Positions 1 to 5,082 of a DNA stretch of 5,082 bases are shown piece by piece. Source of the DNA: an uncultured Oxalobacteraceae bacterium (GTDB lineage: Bacteria; Pseudomonadota; Gammaproteobacteria; Burkholderiales; Burkholderiaceae); the NCBI GenBank assembly GCA_946479255.1, contig CAMLFK010000325.1:1-5082 (forward strand). Direction: 5' to 3'. The number at the start of each line of letters is the position of its first letter. Position 1 is the first letter of the stretch. Both the position numbers and the translations under genes were made by a program. A model generated the notes under the pieces. It was given only the letters and a program-made list of their open reading frames with translations. It did not search any database and had not been told where the DNA came from.

Positions 1-219
1 GAAGCGTACCGCCAGGTCCATCACCGTCACCACCGAACCGCGCAGGTTGATCACCCCGCGGATACATTCGGACATCATCGGCACGTCGGTCAGGCTGGCG
101 TACTCGATGATTTCCTTGACCCCGAGTATGCCGATGGCGAACATCTCGCCGCCCAGCGTAAAGGTCAGGTACTGGGTCGGCGCGTTAGCCGCGCCACCCT
201 TGGCTTCTACCGGTTTCAT
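1..219 (-). CDS. cheW: CheW coupling protein, N-terminal part (runs off the left edge)
   Basis: CheW is the cytoplasmic SH3-like adaptor that links chemoreceptors to CheA in the signalling array. Only the first 73 residues are present; the 3' end lies outside the window. After a short Ala/Gly-rich leader comes QYLTFTLGGEMFAIGILGV (residues 16-34), then a KEIIEY segment, VPMM, and IRGVINLRG at 53-61 followed by a VMDL strand. These are the standard CheW landmarks, including the NLRG turn. The ATG at 219 is preceded by a GGGAG Shine-Dalgarno sequence five or six bases upstream, which fixes the start. It lies 13 bases after the MCP stop, so the two are almost certainly co-transcribed, as expected for a receptor and its coupling protein. 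A CheV (CheW fused to a receiver) cannot be excluded because the C-terminus is missing, but a plain CheW is more likely. Confidence 0.94.
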   Translation of the reverse strand, partial: MKPVEAKGGAANAPTQYLTFTLGGEMFAIGILGVKEIIEYASLTDVPMMSECIRGVINLRGSVVTVMDLAVRF

Positions 220-232
220 GAAAGCTCCCGCA

Positions 233-1909
233 TCAGAACTTGGAGAATTCGGCTTCGTCCGGCGCCGCGCCGGCCGGCGCCAGCGACAGGCTGCCGCCGA
301 AGCGCACCGGGGCCGGCTTGGGCGGCGCGCGGCGCGCCGGGGCGGCAGGCTTGGCCGGTTTGGCCACCCCGGCGCGCCCCGGCGCGGCGTTGGCGGAGAG
401 TCGGAAGAAGCTCATGGTCTGTTGCAGTTGCTCGGCCTGGCCGCTCAGTTCTTCGGCGGTGGCGGCCAGTTCTTCGGAACTGGAGGCATTCTGCTGGGTC
501 GCCATGCTGAGCTGGCTGATGGCGGAATTGATCTGGCCCACGCCGGTCGACTGCTCTTCCGATGCCGCCGTGATTTCCTGCACCAGGTCGGAGGTCTTCT
601 TGATGTTCGGGACCATCTCGTCGAGCAGCTTGCCGGCGCGCTGGGCCAGCTCGACGCTGCTGCCGGCCACGCTGCTGATCTCGGCCGCGGCCACCTGGCT
701 GCGTTCGGCCAGCTTGCGCACTTCGGCCGCCACCACCGCAAAGCCCTTGCCGTGTTCGCCGGCCCTGGCCGCCTCGATCGCCGCATTCAAGGCCAAGAGG
801 TTGGTCTGGTAGGCGATATCGTCGATGATACCGATCTTCTGGGCGATCTGGTTCATCGCGCCGGCGGTGGCCTTGACGGCCTCGCCGCCCTCCACCGCGC
901 CCGATGCCGAGCGCGAAGCCATGCCGTCGGTGACCTTGGCGTTCTCGGTGTTCTGGCTGATCGAGGCGGTCATCTGCTCGATCGAGGCGCTGGTCTGCTC
1001 GACGCCGGCCGCCTGTTCGCTGGCCGACTGCGACAGCGACTGCGCGGTGGCGCTGACTTCTTCGGAGGCGCTGGCGACCGCCTCGGCGGCACTGTTGGCT
1101 TCGCTGACGATGCGCACCAGCGCCTCGTTCATGGTCTTCATAGCCTGCAGCAGGCGCCCGGTTTCATCTTTGGTATCGACCTCGATCTGGCTGGTCAGGT
1201 CGCCCGCGGCCACGGTCTCGGCCACCTTCACGGCCTGGTTGATCGGGATGGTGATCGAACGGGTGATCAGGAAGGCAAACAGCAGGCCCGCCAGGCAGGC
1301 GCCGCCGCCCAGGCCGGCCAGCTGGCTGCGCGCCGCTTCATAGTCGCGGCGCGCATCGACCATGCCCTTGTCGCTGAGTTTTTGTTCGAACTCAACCAGT
1401 GCGGTAAGTTCATCCCTCCACTTGAACTGGAACTGACGGATCTCCACCAACAGCATCTTGGCAGCCTCGGCATTCTTGTTGGCCAGCGCCAGCGAGATGG
1501 CCTTGGCGATCAGCGGCTGGATCGCGGTTTCCACCTCCTTAATCCTGACCATCATGGCCTTTTCCTCGGCGCTGGTCTCGGCGATCTCGGCGAACATCTT
1601 GTTCAGTTTGGCCTCGGCTTCCAGGTAGCGCTCCTGCTGGCGCTTGACGCGCTCGACTTCCGGCTCCATTTCGCTCATCTCGGTCACCAGCGCCAGGTTA
1701 CGCAAGGCGATCATGCGGTCCATAACGGTGACACGCATGGCGGTGGCCAGGTTCATCTCCATGTTATTGACGGTGACGATGTTTTCCAGGTTGGCCTGGA
1801 TCGCGGCGAGCTTGCCGTTGGCCAGCACCGTGCTGCCGACCAGCAAGGCCAGCACCAGAGCGAACCCGACCGCCAGGCGCACGCCGATTTTCAAATTTCC
1901 AAATTTCAT
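233..1909 (-). CDS. Methyl-accepting chemotaxis protein with periplasmic four-helix-bundle sensor
   Basis: This 558-residue inner-membrane chemoreceptor controls CheA activity through CheW. Domains in order: TM1 at about 9-31; a helical periplasmic domain at about 32-195 resembling the 4HB_MCP family; TM2 at about 197-216; a HAMP domain at about 217-268 (Pro222, [11 protein letters not shown] at 247-257); and a cytoplasmic signalling hairpin at about 270-502. The hairpin tip has the near-invariant [20 protein letters not shown] (366-385). Five Glu/Gln pairs fit the methylation consensus with small residues on both sides: 283/284, 304/305, 311/312, 451/452 and 479/480, spaced by whole heptads. 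By eye against E. coli Tsr, each hairpin arm is seven residues shorter, which suggests a 34H-type receptor. A Pro/Ala-rich tail (503-553) ends in EFSKF. The start has a strong AGGAG seven bases upstream. The ligand is unknown. The gene lies between cheA (74-base gap) and cheW (13-base gap). Confidence 0.96.
   Translation of the reverse strand: MKFGNLKIGVRLAVGFALVLALLVGSTVLANGKLAAIQANLENIVTVNNMEMNLATAMRVTVMDRMIALRNLALVTEMSEMEPEVERVKRQQERYLEAEAKLNKMFAEIAETSAEEKAMMVRIKEVETAIQPLIAKAISLALANKNAEAAKMLLVEIRQFQFKWRDELTALVEFEQKLSDKGMVDARRDYEAARSQLAGLGGGACLAGLLFAFLITRSITIPINQAVKVAETVAAGDLTSQIEVDTKDETGRLLQAMKTMNEALVRIVSEANSAAEAVASASEEVSATAQSLSQSASEQAAGVEQTSASIEQMTASISQNTENAKVTDGMASRSASGAVEGGEAVKATAGAMNQIAQKIGIIDDIAYQTNLLALNAAIEAARAGEHGKGFAVVAAEVRKLAERSQVAAAEISSVAGSSVELAQRAGKLLDEMVPNIKKTSDLVQEITAASEEQSTGVGQINSAISQLSMATQQNASSSEELAATAEELSGQAEQLQQTMSFFRLSANAAPGRAGVAKPAKPAAPARRAPPKPAPVRFGGSLSLAPAGAAPDEAEFSKF
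236..250 (-). other. C-terminal pentapeptide EFSKF of the MCP (probable CheR/CheB tether)
   Basis: The last five residues (554-558) fit the x-aromatic-x-x-aromatic pattern of C-terminal pentapeptides such as NWETF in E. coli Tar and Tsr, which recruit the methyltransferase CheR and in some systems CheB. The motif follows about 50 residues rich in Pro, Ala and Lys/Arg (coded by 251-403), the type of flexible arm that carries such a tether. The match is visible in the sequence; binding is inferred, and the basic Lys in position 4 is not the E. coli residue. Confidence 0.55.
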
Positions 1910-1916
1910 GATGGAT

Positions 1917-1921
1917 CTCCT
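1917..1921 (-). promoter_or_regulatory. Ribosome binding site of the MCP gene
   Basis: Minus-strand AGGAG lies seven bases before the ATG at 1909 and is the best Shine-Dalgarno match in the window. It sits in a 74-base gap after cheA (1910-1983) that is clearly richer in A/T than its surroundings (minus-strand TCTTTTATAAGAACTTAGGAG region). I see no convincing promoter with both -35 and -10 boxes, and no terminator hairpin in this gap, so read-through from cheA is likely. Confidence 0.8.
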
Positions 1922-1983
1922 AAGTTCTTATAAAAGACATGTGTGTACGACGTTCGATACTGCGGATAGCGGAGGCGGCGGCG

Positions 1984-4077
1984 TCAATCCATGGCTGCCT
2001 CTGCCGGAACCATGCCGATGGCGGCCGCGCGCACGCGGATCAGGGCGGGGACGTCAAGGATCAGCGCCACTTCGCCGCTGCCGAGGATGCTCGAACCGCT
2101 GATACAATCGAGCTGCTGAAACAGTTTGCCGAGTGGCTTGATCACCGTCTGCGACTCGCCCAGCAGCGAGTCCACCACCAGGCCGGCACGCTGGCCGGCG
2201 TACTTGACCACCACCACACTCTGGCGCGCGCCGGCCATGCCGCCGACCGCGAACATGCTGCGCAGGCGGATCAAGGGCAGCACCTGGCCGCGCAGGTCGG
2301 CCACATCGTGGCCCGGCAAGGCGCGCAGTTCGACGCATTCGTCGACCATGTCGAGCGGGATGACGAACACCGACTTGCCCACCCCAACCTGGAAGCCGTT
2401 GATGATCGCCAGCGTGAGCGGCAGGCGCACCGTGACGGTGGTGCCCACGCCCTCGGTGCTGGCAATCGACACGCTGCCGCGCAGCGCGGTGATGTTGCGC
2501 TTGACGACATCCATGCCGACCCCGCGCCCGGACAGGTTGGTGACCTGCTCGGCGGTGGAGAAGCCCGGCTCGAACACCAGCGCGAACACTTCCTCGTCGC
2601 TCAGTACGCGGCCCGGCTCGACCAGGCCGCGCTCGAGGGCCTTGGCCATGATGCGCTCGCGCGACAGGCCGCCGCCATCATCCGAGACTTCGATCACGAT
2701 CGTGCCCGAGTCGTGGCAGGCATGCAGGCCGATCGTGCCGGCGGCGGGTTTGCCGCGCTGCTCGCGCAGCGCGGCCGCTTCGATGCCGTGGTCCATGGCG
2801 TTGCGCACCAGGTGGGTGAGCGGATCGGCGATCTTTTCGACCACGGTCTTGTCCAGCTCCGTGTCTTCGCCGCTGACCTGCAGCGCGATGTCCTTGCCCA
2901 GTTCGCGCGCGACGTCGTGCACCACGCGCTGGAAGCGGTTAAAGGTAGCGCCGATCTTGACCATGCGCAGCTGCAGCGCGCTGTTGCGCACTTCCTCGAC
3001 CAGTGCCGACAGGGTCGAGCCGCACTCCTGGAATTCGACATGCTGGGCACGCCGCGCGATCAGGTTGGCGCTGGCGGTGGTGATGATCAGTTCCCCGACC
3101 AGGTTGATCAGATGGTCAAGCTTGTCGGCGTCCACCCGCACGCTGTTCGATTCGAGCGGCTTGCCTTCGCGCGCCCTGCCCTGGCGCGCCAGCGCCGCCT
3201 CCACCACCGGGGCGCCGGCGGCACCCTGGGCGATCAGGATCTGGCCGATCGGCGCCGGCACCACGCTCACGGCCTGGTGCTGCAGCGCGCTGGCCAGTTC
3301 GGCCGGGGTGACAGCGCCGGCCGATACCAGCGCCTCGCCGGGCTTTTGTTCACCCGACAGGTCGGTTTCAATGCGCTGGATCGCCGCCGCGCTGACCTGC
3401 TGCGGCGCCACGATGGAAATGGCGCAATCGTCGCGCACGAATTCGAACACTGCCTCGATCTCGGCCTTGCTGGCGCTGCTGGCGAAGGCCAGCTCCATGC
3501 CGAGATAGCAGGCCTCCGGGTCCAGGTCGGCCAGCGCCGGCATGGCCGCGCTGTCGAGGGCGATCTGTTCTATCCGCCCAAGGGTGCCGAGGTAGCGCAG
3601 GAAGGACATCGGATCCATCCCGTTGCGCAGCACGCCTTCGCCAAAGCGCAGTCCGATGCGCCAGCGCTCGTCCGCGCTCTCGGGCGGCGCCAGGTAGCGC
3701 TGGAGCTTCTCCACCAGCGGTGCGCCGGCCTGCAGCAGCTGCGCATCGGGCGCTCCGGCCTCGCCCACGGTGGCCAGCAGCGCGCCGATATGATCGCGGC
3801 AGGCCAGCAGCAAGGCCACCAGTTCGGCGTCGAGCAGGCTGGCGTTGCGCCGCACCGCGTCAAGCACACTTTCGGCCACGTGGGTGAAGGCCACCACGTG
3901 GTCCAGGCCAAACAGGCCGGCCGAACCCTTGATGGTGTGGGCGGCGCGGAAGATCGCGTTGATGGCTTCGCCATCGGCCTCGTCCCCGGCGTCGATGGCC
4001 AGCAAGGCCGCCTCCATCGCTTCGAGCAGTTCGCCGCTTTCGGCCAGAAAAGTTTGCAGGGCGTCGTCGAGCGTCAT
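1984..4077 (-). CDS. cheA: Chemotaxis histidine kinase CheA
   Basis: CheA is the cytoplasmic kinase of the array: it autophosphorylates on a histidine and passes the phosphate to CheY and CheB. The 697-residue protein has: P1 HPt at about 1-105 with phosphoacceptor His47 in FRAAHTIKGSAG; a P2-like region at about 138-225 (starting WRIGLRF); a linker with a tandem repeat at 245-299; P3 dimerisation at about 312-378; P4 ATPase at about 380-553 with N box HLVRNAMDHG (Asn427), G1 DDGGG (466-470), F box VFEPGFSTA (501-509) and G2 GRGVGMDVV (518-526); and a CheW-like P5 from about 555 to the end. All catalytic boxes look intact. The ATG at 4077 was chosen because HPt begins at once and GGGAGG stands five bases upstream; upstream in-frame sequence is Arg-rich and not protein-like. 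The start overlaps the STAS stop as ATGA, so translation is probably coupled. Confidence 0.97.
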   Translation of the reverse strand: MTLDDALQTFLAESGELLEAMEAALLAIDAGDEADGEAINAIFRAAHTIKGSAGLFGLDHVVAFTHVAESVLDAVRRNASLLDAELVALLLACRDHIGALLATVGEAGAPDAQLLQAGAPLVEKLQRYLAPPESADERWRIGLRFGEGVLRNGMDPMSFLRYLGTLGRIEQIALDSAAMPALADLDPEACYLGMELAFASSASKAEIEAVFEFVRDDCAISIVAPQQVSAAAIQRIETDLSGEQKPGEALVSAGAVTPAELASALQHQAVSVVPAPIGQILIAQGAAGAPVVEAALARQGRAREGKPLESNSVRVDADKLDHLINLVGELIITTASANLIARRAQHVEFQECGSTLSALVEEVRNSALQLRMVKIGATFNRFQRVVHDVARELGKDIALQVSGEDTELDKTVVEKIADPLTHLVRNAMDHGIEAAALREQRGKPAAGTIGLHACHDSGTIVIEVSDDGGGLSRERIMAKALERGLVEPGRVLSDEEVFALVFEPGFSTAEQVTNLSGRGVGMDVVKRNITALRGSVSIASTEGVGTTVTVRLPLTLAIINGFQVGVGKSVFVIPLDMVDECVELRALPGHDVADLRGQVLPLIRLRSMFAVGGMAGARQSVVVVKYAGQRAGLVVDSLLGESQTVIKPLGKLFQQLDCISGSSILGSGEVALILDVPALIRVRAAAIGMVPAEAAMD
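3181..3345 (-). other. Tandem MshEN/T2SSE_N-like repeat in the CheA P2-P3 linker
   Basis: Residues 245-268 and 276-299 of CheA are two copies of one 24-residue pattern, separated by seven residues. Both have Gly at position 3, hydrophobics at 6-7, Gly at 10, hydrophobic or small residues at 11-12, hydrophobics at 17 and 21, and Gln at 24 (GEALVSAG...LASALQHQ and GQILIAQG...VEAALARQ). This matches the known MshEN half-motif RLG-x2-hh-x2-G-hh-x4-h-x3-h-x2-Q (h, hydrophobic) of type II secretion/pilus ATPase N-domains. The first two positions are Lys-Pro and Pro-Ile instead of Arg-Leu, and the spacer is shorter than the canonical one. The repeat is directly visible; homology and any nucleotide binding are inference. 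Confidence 0.55.
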
Positions 4078-4376
4078 GCCGGCCTCCCGGCGGGTGTGGT
4101 GTCCAGGTTCAGGCCGAGCAGCTCGAAGGCATCCTGCACGGCGGTGCTGTGGCCGGTCAGCGCAAACGGCTGGCCTGCCGCCGCGGCGTGACGCGCCGCG
4201 GCGATCAACAGCTGCACGCCGGCGCTGTCGATCTCGCATACCTGGCCCAGGTCGAGGGTCAGGCCGGCGCCGTCGGCCAGGGCGTCGTACAGCGCCTGGC
4301 GCAGGGCCGCCGCCGAGTAGATGGTCAGTTCGGGTTCCAGCTGCATGGTGCGGTGGGCGTACATGGCTGTGCTCAC
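4074..4376 (-). CDS. STAS-domain protein encoded between cheY and cheA
   Basis: This is a single-domain cytoplasmic protein of up to 100 residues in the STAS (anti-sigma-factor antagonist/SpoIIAA-like) family. The core runs from about residue 14 (LTIYSAAALRQALYDAL), through LTLDLGQVCEIDSAGVQLL at 39-57, to a final helix ending near LLGL (86-89). Ser51 in DSAG occupies the position phosphorylated in SpoIIAA-type proteins, so a phospho-switch is possible, but no partner kinase or phosphatase gene is visible. The most upstream start is the GTG at 4376, overlapping the cheY stop as GTGA. It lacks a good Shine-Dalgarno sequence; the ATG at 4364 (with GTGAG upstream) and the ATG at 4346, right at the domain start, are alternatives. 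The stop overlaps the cheA start as ATGA. Context implies a role in tuning the kinase or array; the function itself is not known from sequence. Confidence 0.88.
   Translation of the reverse strand: MSTAMYAHRTMQLEPELTIYSAAALRQALYDALADGAGLTLDLGQVCEIDSAGVQLLIAAARHAAAAGQPFALTGHSTAVQDAFELLGLNLDTTPAGRPA
4083..4088 (-). promoter_or_regulatory. Ribosome binding site of cheA, inside the STAS gene
   Basis: Minus-strand GGGAGG lies five bases before the cheA ATG at 4077, within the last codons of the STAS gene. It supports 4077 over the longer in-frame start at 4239. With the ATGA overlap it suggests both independent initiation and coupling to STAS translation. Confidence 0.75.
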
Positions 4377-4741
4377 GGCAGGATCAGCTTTTGCACGGCG
4401 CCGAGCAGAACTTCCGGCTTGAACGGCTTGACCACCCAGGCCTTGGCGCCCGCCGCCTGGCCTTCGCGTTTCTTGTCGTCGGCCGTTTCGGTGGTCAGCA
4501 TGATCACCGGCGTGAAGCGGTAGTTGGGCAGCTGCTTGATCTCCTTGACGAAGCTGATGCCATCCATATTGGGCATGTTGACGTCGCTGATGATCAGGTG
4601 GACCTTGCGGCCATCGAGCTTTCTCAAGCCTTCCTTGCCGTCGCAGCCTTCGATTACCTCATAGCCGGCACCGCGCAGGGTGATGCCGACCACCTGGCGC
4701 ACCGAGCTTGAATCGTCGACGATCAGAATTGTCTTTGCCAT
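4373..4741 (-). CDS. cheY: CheY-type single-domain response regulator
   Basis: This 122-residue receiver-only protein is the phosphate acceptor of CheA; its output is usually binding to a flagellar motor or another effector. All receiver landmarks are present: the acidic pair Asp9-Asp10, phosphoacceptor Asp53 in ISDVNMPNMDG, Thr83 in IMLTTE, and Lys105 in VVKPF. There is no DNA-binding or enzymatic output domain. The switch position that holds Tyr106 in E. coli CheY is Trp102 here (AKAWVVKPF), still aromatic. The ATG at 4741 has only a weak AGAGA upstream, but no other start fits. The stop overlaps the first possible STAS start as GTGA. It lies 37 bases after the CheZ-like gene, a natural phosphatase-substrate pair. 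Motor control is likely but not shown, since adaptor or non-flagellar outputs are also known for such proteins. Confidence 0.95.
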   Translation of the reverse strand: MAKTILIVDDSSSVRQVVGITLRGAGYEVIEGCDGKEGLRKLDGRKVHLIISDVNMPNMDGISFVKEIKQLPNYRFTPVIMLTTETADDKKREGQAAGAKAWVVKPFKPEVLLGAVQKLILP

Positions 4742-4778
4742 GTTGGTCTCTGGTTAGTTAAGTTTGAGTAGAGGGTGA

Positions 4779-5082
4779 TCAGAAAAAGGTGATTTCGTCA
4801 GCGGCGGCCGCTTCCTGCCCGCCCTGCTGGTGGGCGCGTTCCTCGGCCATGGTGTAGTGGCTGCTCAATTCGGCAAGCCAGCTGGCGCCGTCCGGCAGCA
4901 CGGCGGCGCCGAGCGCGCCCCGCATGCGGCCGATGTCGCTGCCCACCACTTCGAGGATCTGGCGGATGCGGTCCTGGAACTGCAGCGCCACCAGCAGGTC
5001 GGCAACGTCGCCGCGCAGTGAGCCGCCATGGCTCTTCATGGTTTCGGCTTCGGCCGCGAGCTCGCGCACATGGTCCAGCACG
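4779..5082 (-). CDS. CheZ-like CheY phosphatase, C-terminal part (begins beyond the right edge)
   Basis: The last 100 or so residues of a mostly helical protein are visible; the frame stays open to the window edge and its first visible GTG is probably an internal valine, so the true start lies outside. Counting from that valine (codon 5079-5081), ALQFQDRIRQIL at 32-43 resembles the CheZ active-site helix (DFQDLTGQ in E. coli), with Asp37 and Gln41 in the spacing of the catalytic Asp143 and Gln147. A low-complexity stretch (about 85-94) leads to a C-terminal DEITFF, like the acidic-hydrophobic tail by which CheZ docks on CheY. It lies 37 bases upstream of cheY, which fits a CheY phosphatase. 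Overall similarity to E. coli CheZ is low and the N-terminus is unseen, so a soluble MCP-like or other chemotaxis accessory protein sharing this motif is the main alternative. Confidence 0.55.
   Translation of the reverse strand, partial: VLDHVRELAAEAETMKSHGGSLRGDVADLLVALQFQDRIRQILEVVGSDIGRMRGALGAAVLPDGASWLAELSSHYTMAEERAHQQGGQEAAAADEITFF

Noticed and set aside
47..1933. Plus-strand open frame of 628 codons opposite the MCP gene
   Set aside because: It is in codon register with the MCP and part of cheW on the other strand, and stays open only because the real genes avoid TTA, CTA and TCA codons, as expected at high GC. Its translation is rich in Gly, His, Arg and Leu low-complexity sequence and has no recognisable domain.
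1914..1945. Possible sigma-70 promoter or hairpin (minus-strand TCTTTTATAAGA) in the cheA-MCP gap
   Set aside because: A TATAAG-like box exists, but no -35 match is found at suitable spacing. The only stem is four A/T-rich base pairs, and there is no G/C hairpin followed by a U-run.
1939..4191. Plus-strand open frame of 750 codons opposite cheA
   Set aside because: Same explanation: it is in antisense register with CheA, whose HPt, kinase boxes and P5 domain prove the minus-strand reading. Its own translation is His/Gln/Arg-rich and not protein-like.
4078..4239. Longer N-terminus for CheA from the in-frame start at 4239
   Set aside because: The extra 54 residues are Arg-rich, overlap most of the STAS domain in another frame and lack any domain. 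The ATG at 4077 has a strong ribosome site and begins directly at the HPt domain.
4742..4778. Promoter or terminator between the CheZ-like gene and cheY
   Set aside because: The 37-base gap shows no inverted repeat and no paired promoter boxes; co-transcription is the simpler reading.
4779..5081. Complete 100-residue gene starting with GTG at 5081
   Set aside because: The GTG lies one base from the window edge with the frame open, there is no visible ribosome site, and the CheZ-type helix would lack its partner helix. A truncated view of a longer gene is far more likely.

Overview
The window is one compact chemosensory (chemotaxis-type) gene cluster. All genes are read from the minus strand, so transcription runs from high to low coordinates. 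In that order they are: the 3' part of a CheZ-like protein (4779 to beyond 5082), a CheY response regulator (4373-4741), a small STAS-domain protein (4074-4376), the histidine kinase CheA (1984-4077), a transmembrane methyl-accepting chemotaxis protein (MCP, 233-1909) and the 5' part of cheW (1-219, running off the left edge). Every base lies in or within 75 bases of a gene. There are no RNA genes, mobile elements, CRISPR arrays or clear terminators.

The high GC content, near absence of A/T-ending codons and the style of the MCP (typical N-terminus and an alanine/proline-rich tail) suggest a GC-rich betaproteobacterium, perhaps of the Massilia/Duganella group in Burkholderiales. This is an impression from sequence style, not a database result.

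The genes look like one transcription unit. cheY/STAS share a GTGA overlap and STAS/cheA an ATGA overlap, which suggests translational coupling. The other gaps are 37, 74 and 13 bases. The MCP senses a periplasmic signal through a predicted four-helix bundle and controls CheA through CheW. CheA phosphorylates itself on His47 and passes the phosphate to CheY Asp53. The partial upstream protein carries the CheZ-type Asp-x3-Gln pair and probably dephosphorylates CheY. The STAS protein has the DSAG serine of anti-sigma-factor antagonists; its role here is unknown. CheR, CheB and CheD are not in the window and may lie beyond the cheW edge.

The points most worth a second look are: (1) a tandem MshEN/T2SSE_N-like repeat in the CheA linker between the P2-like and P3 domains; (2) the CheZ-like active-site motif and hydrophobic C-terminus of the partial protein; (3) the STAS gene translationally locked between cheY and cheA; (4) an MCP that appears to be one heptad shorter per arm than the E. 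coli type (34H-like), with a tethering-type pentapeptide on a long flexible tail.
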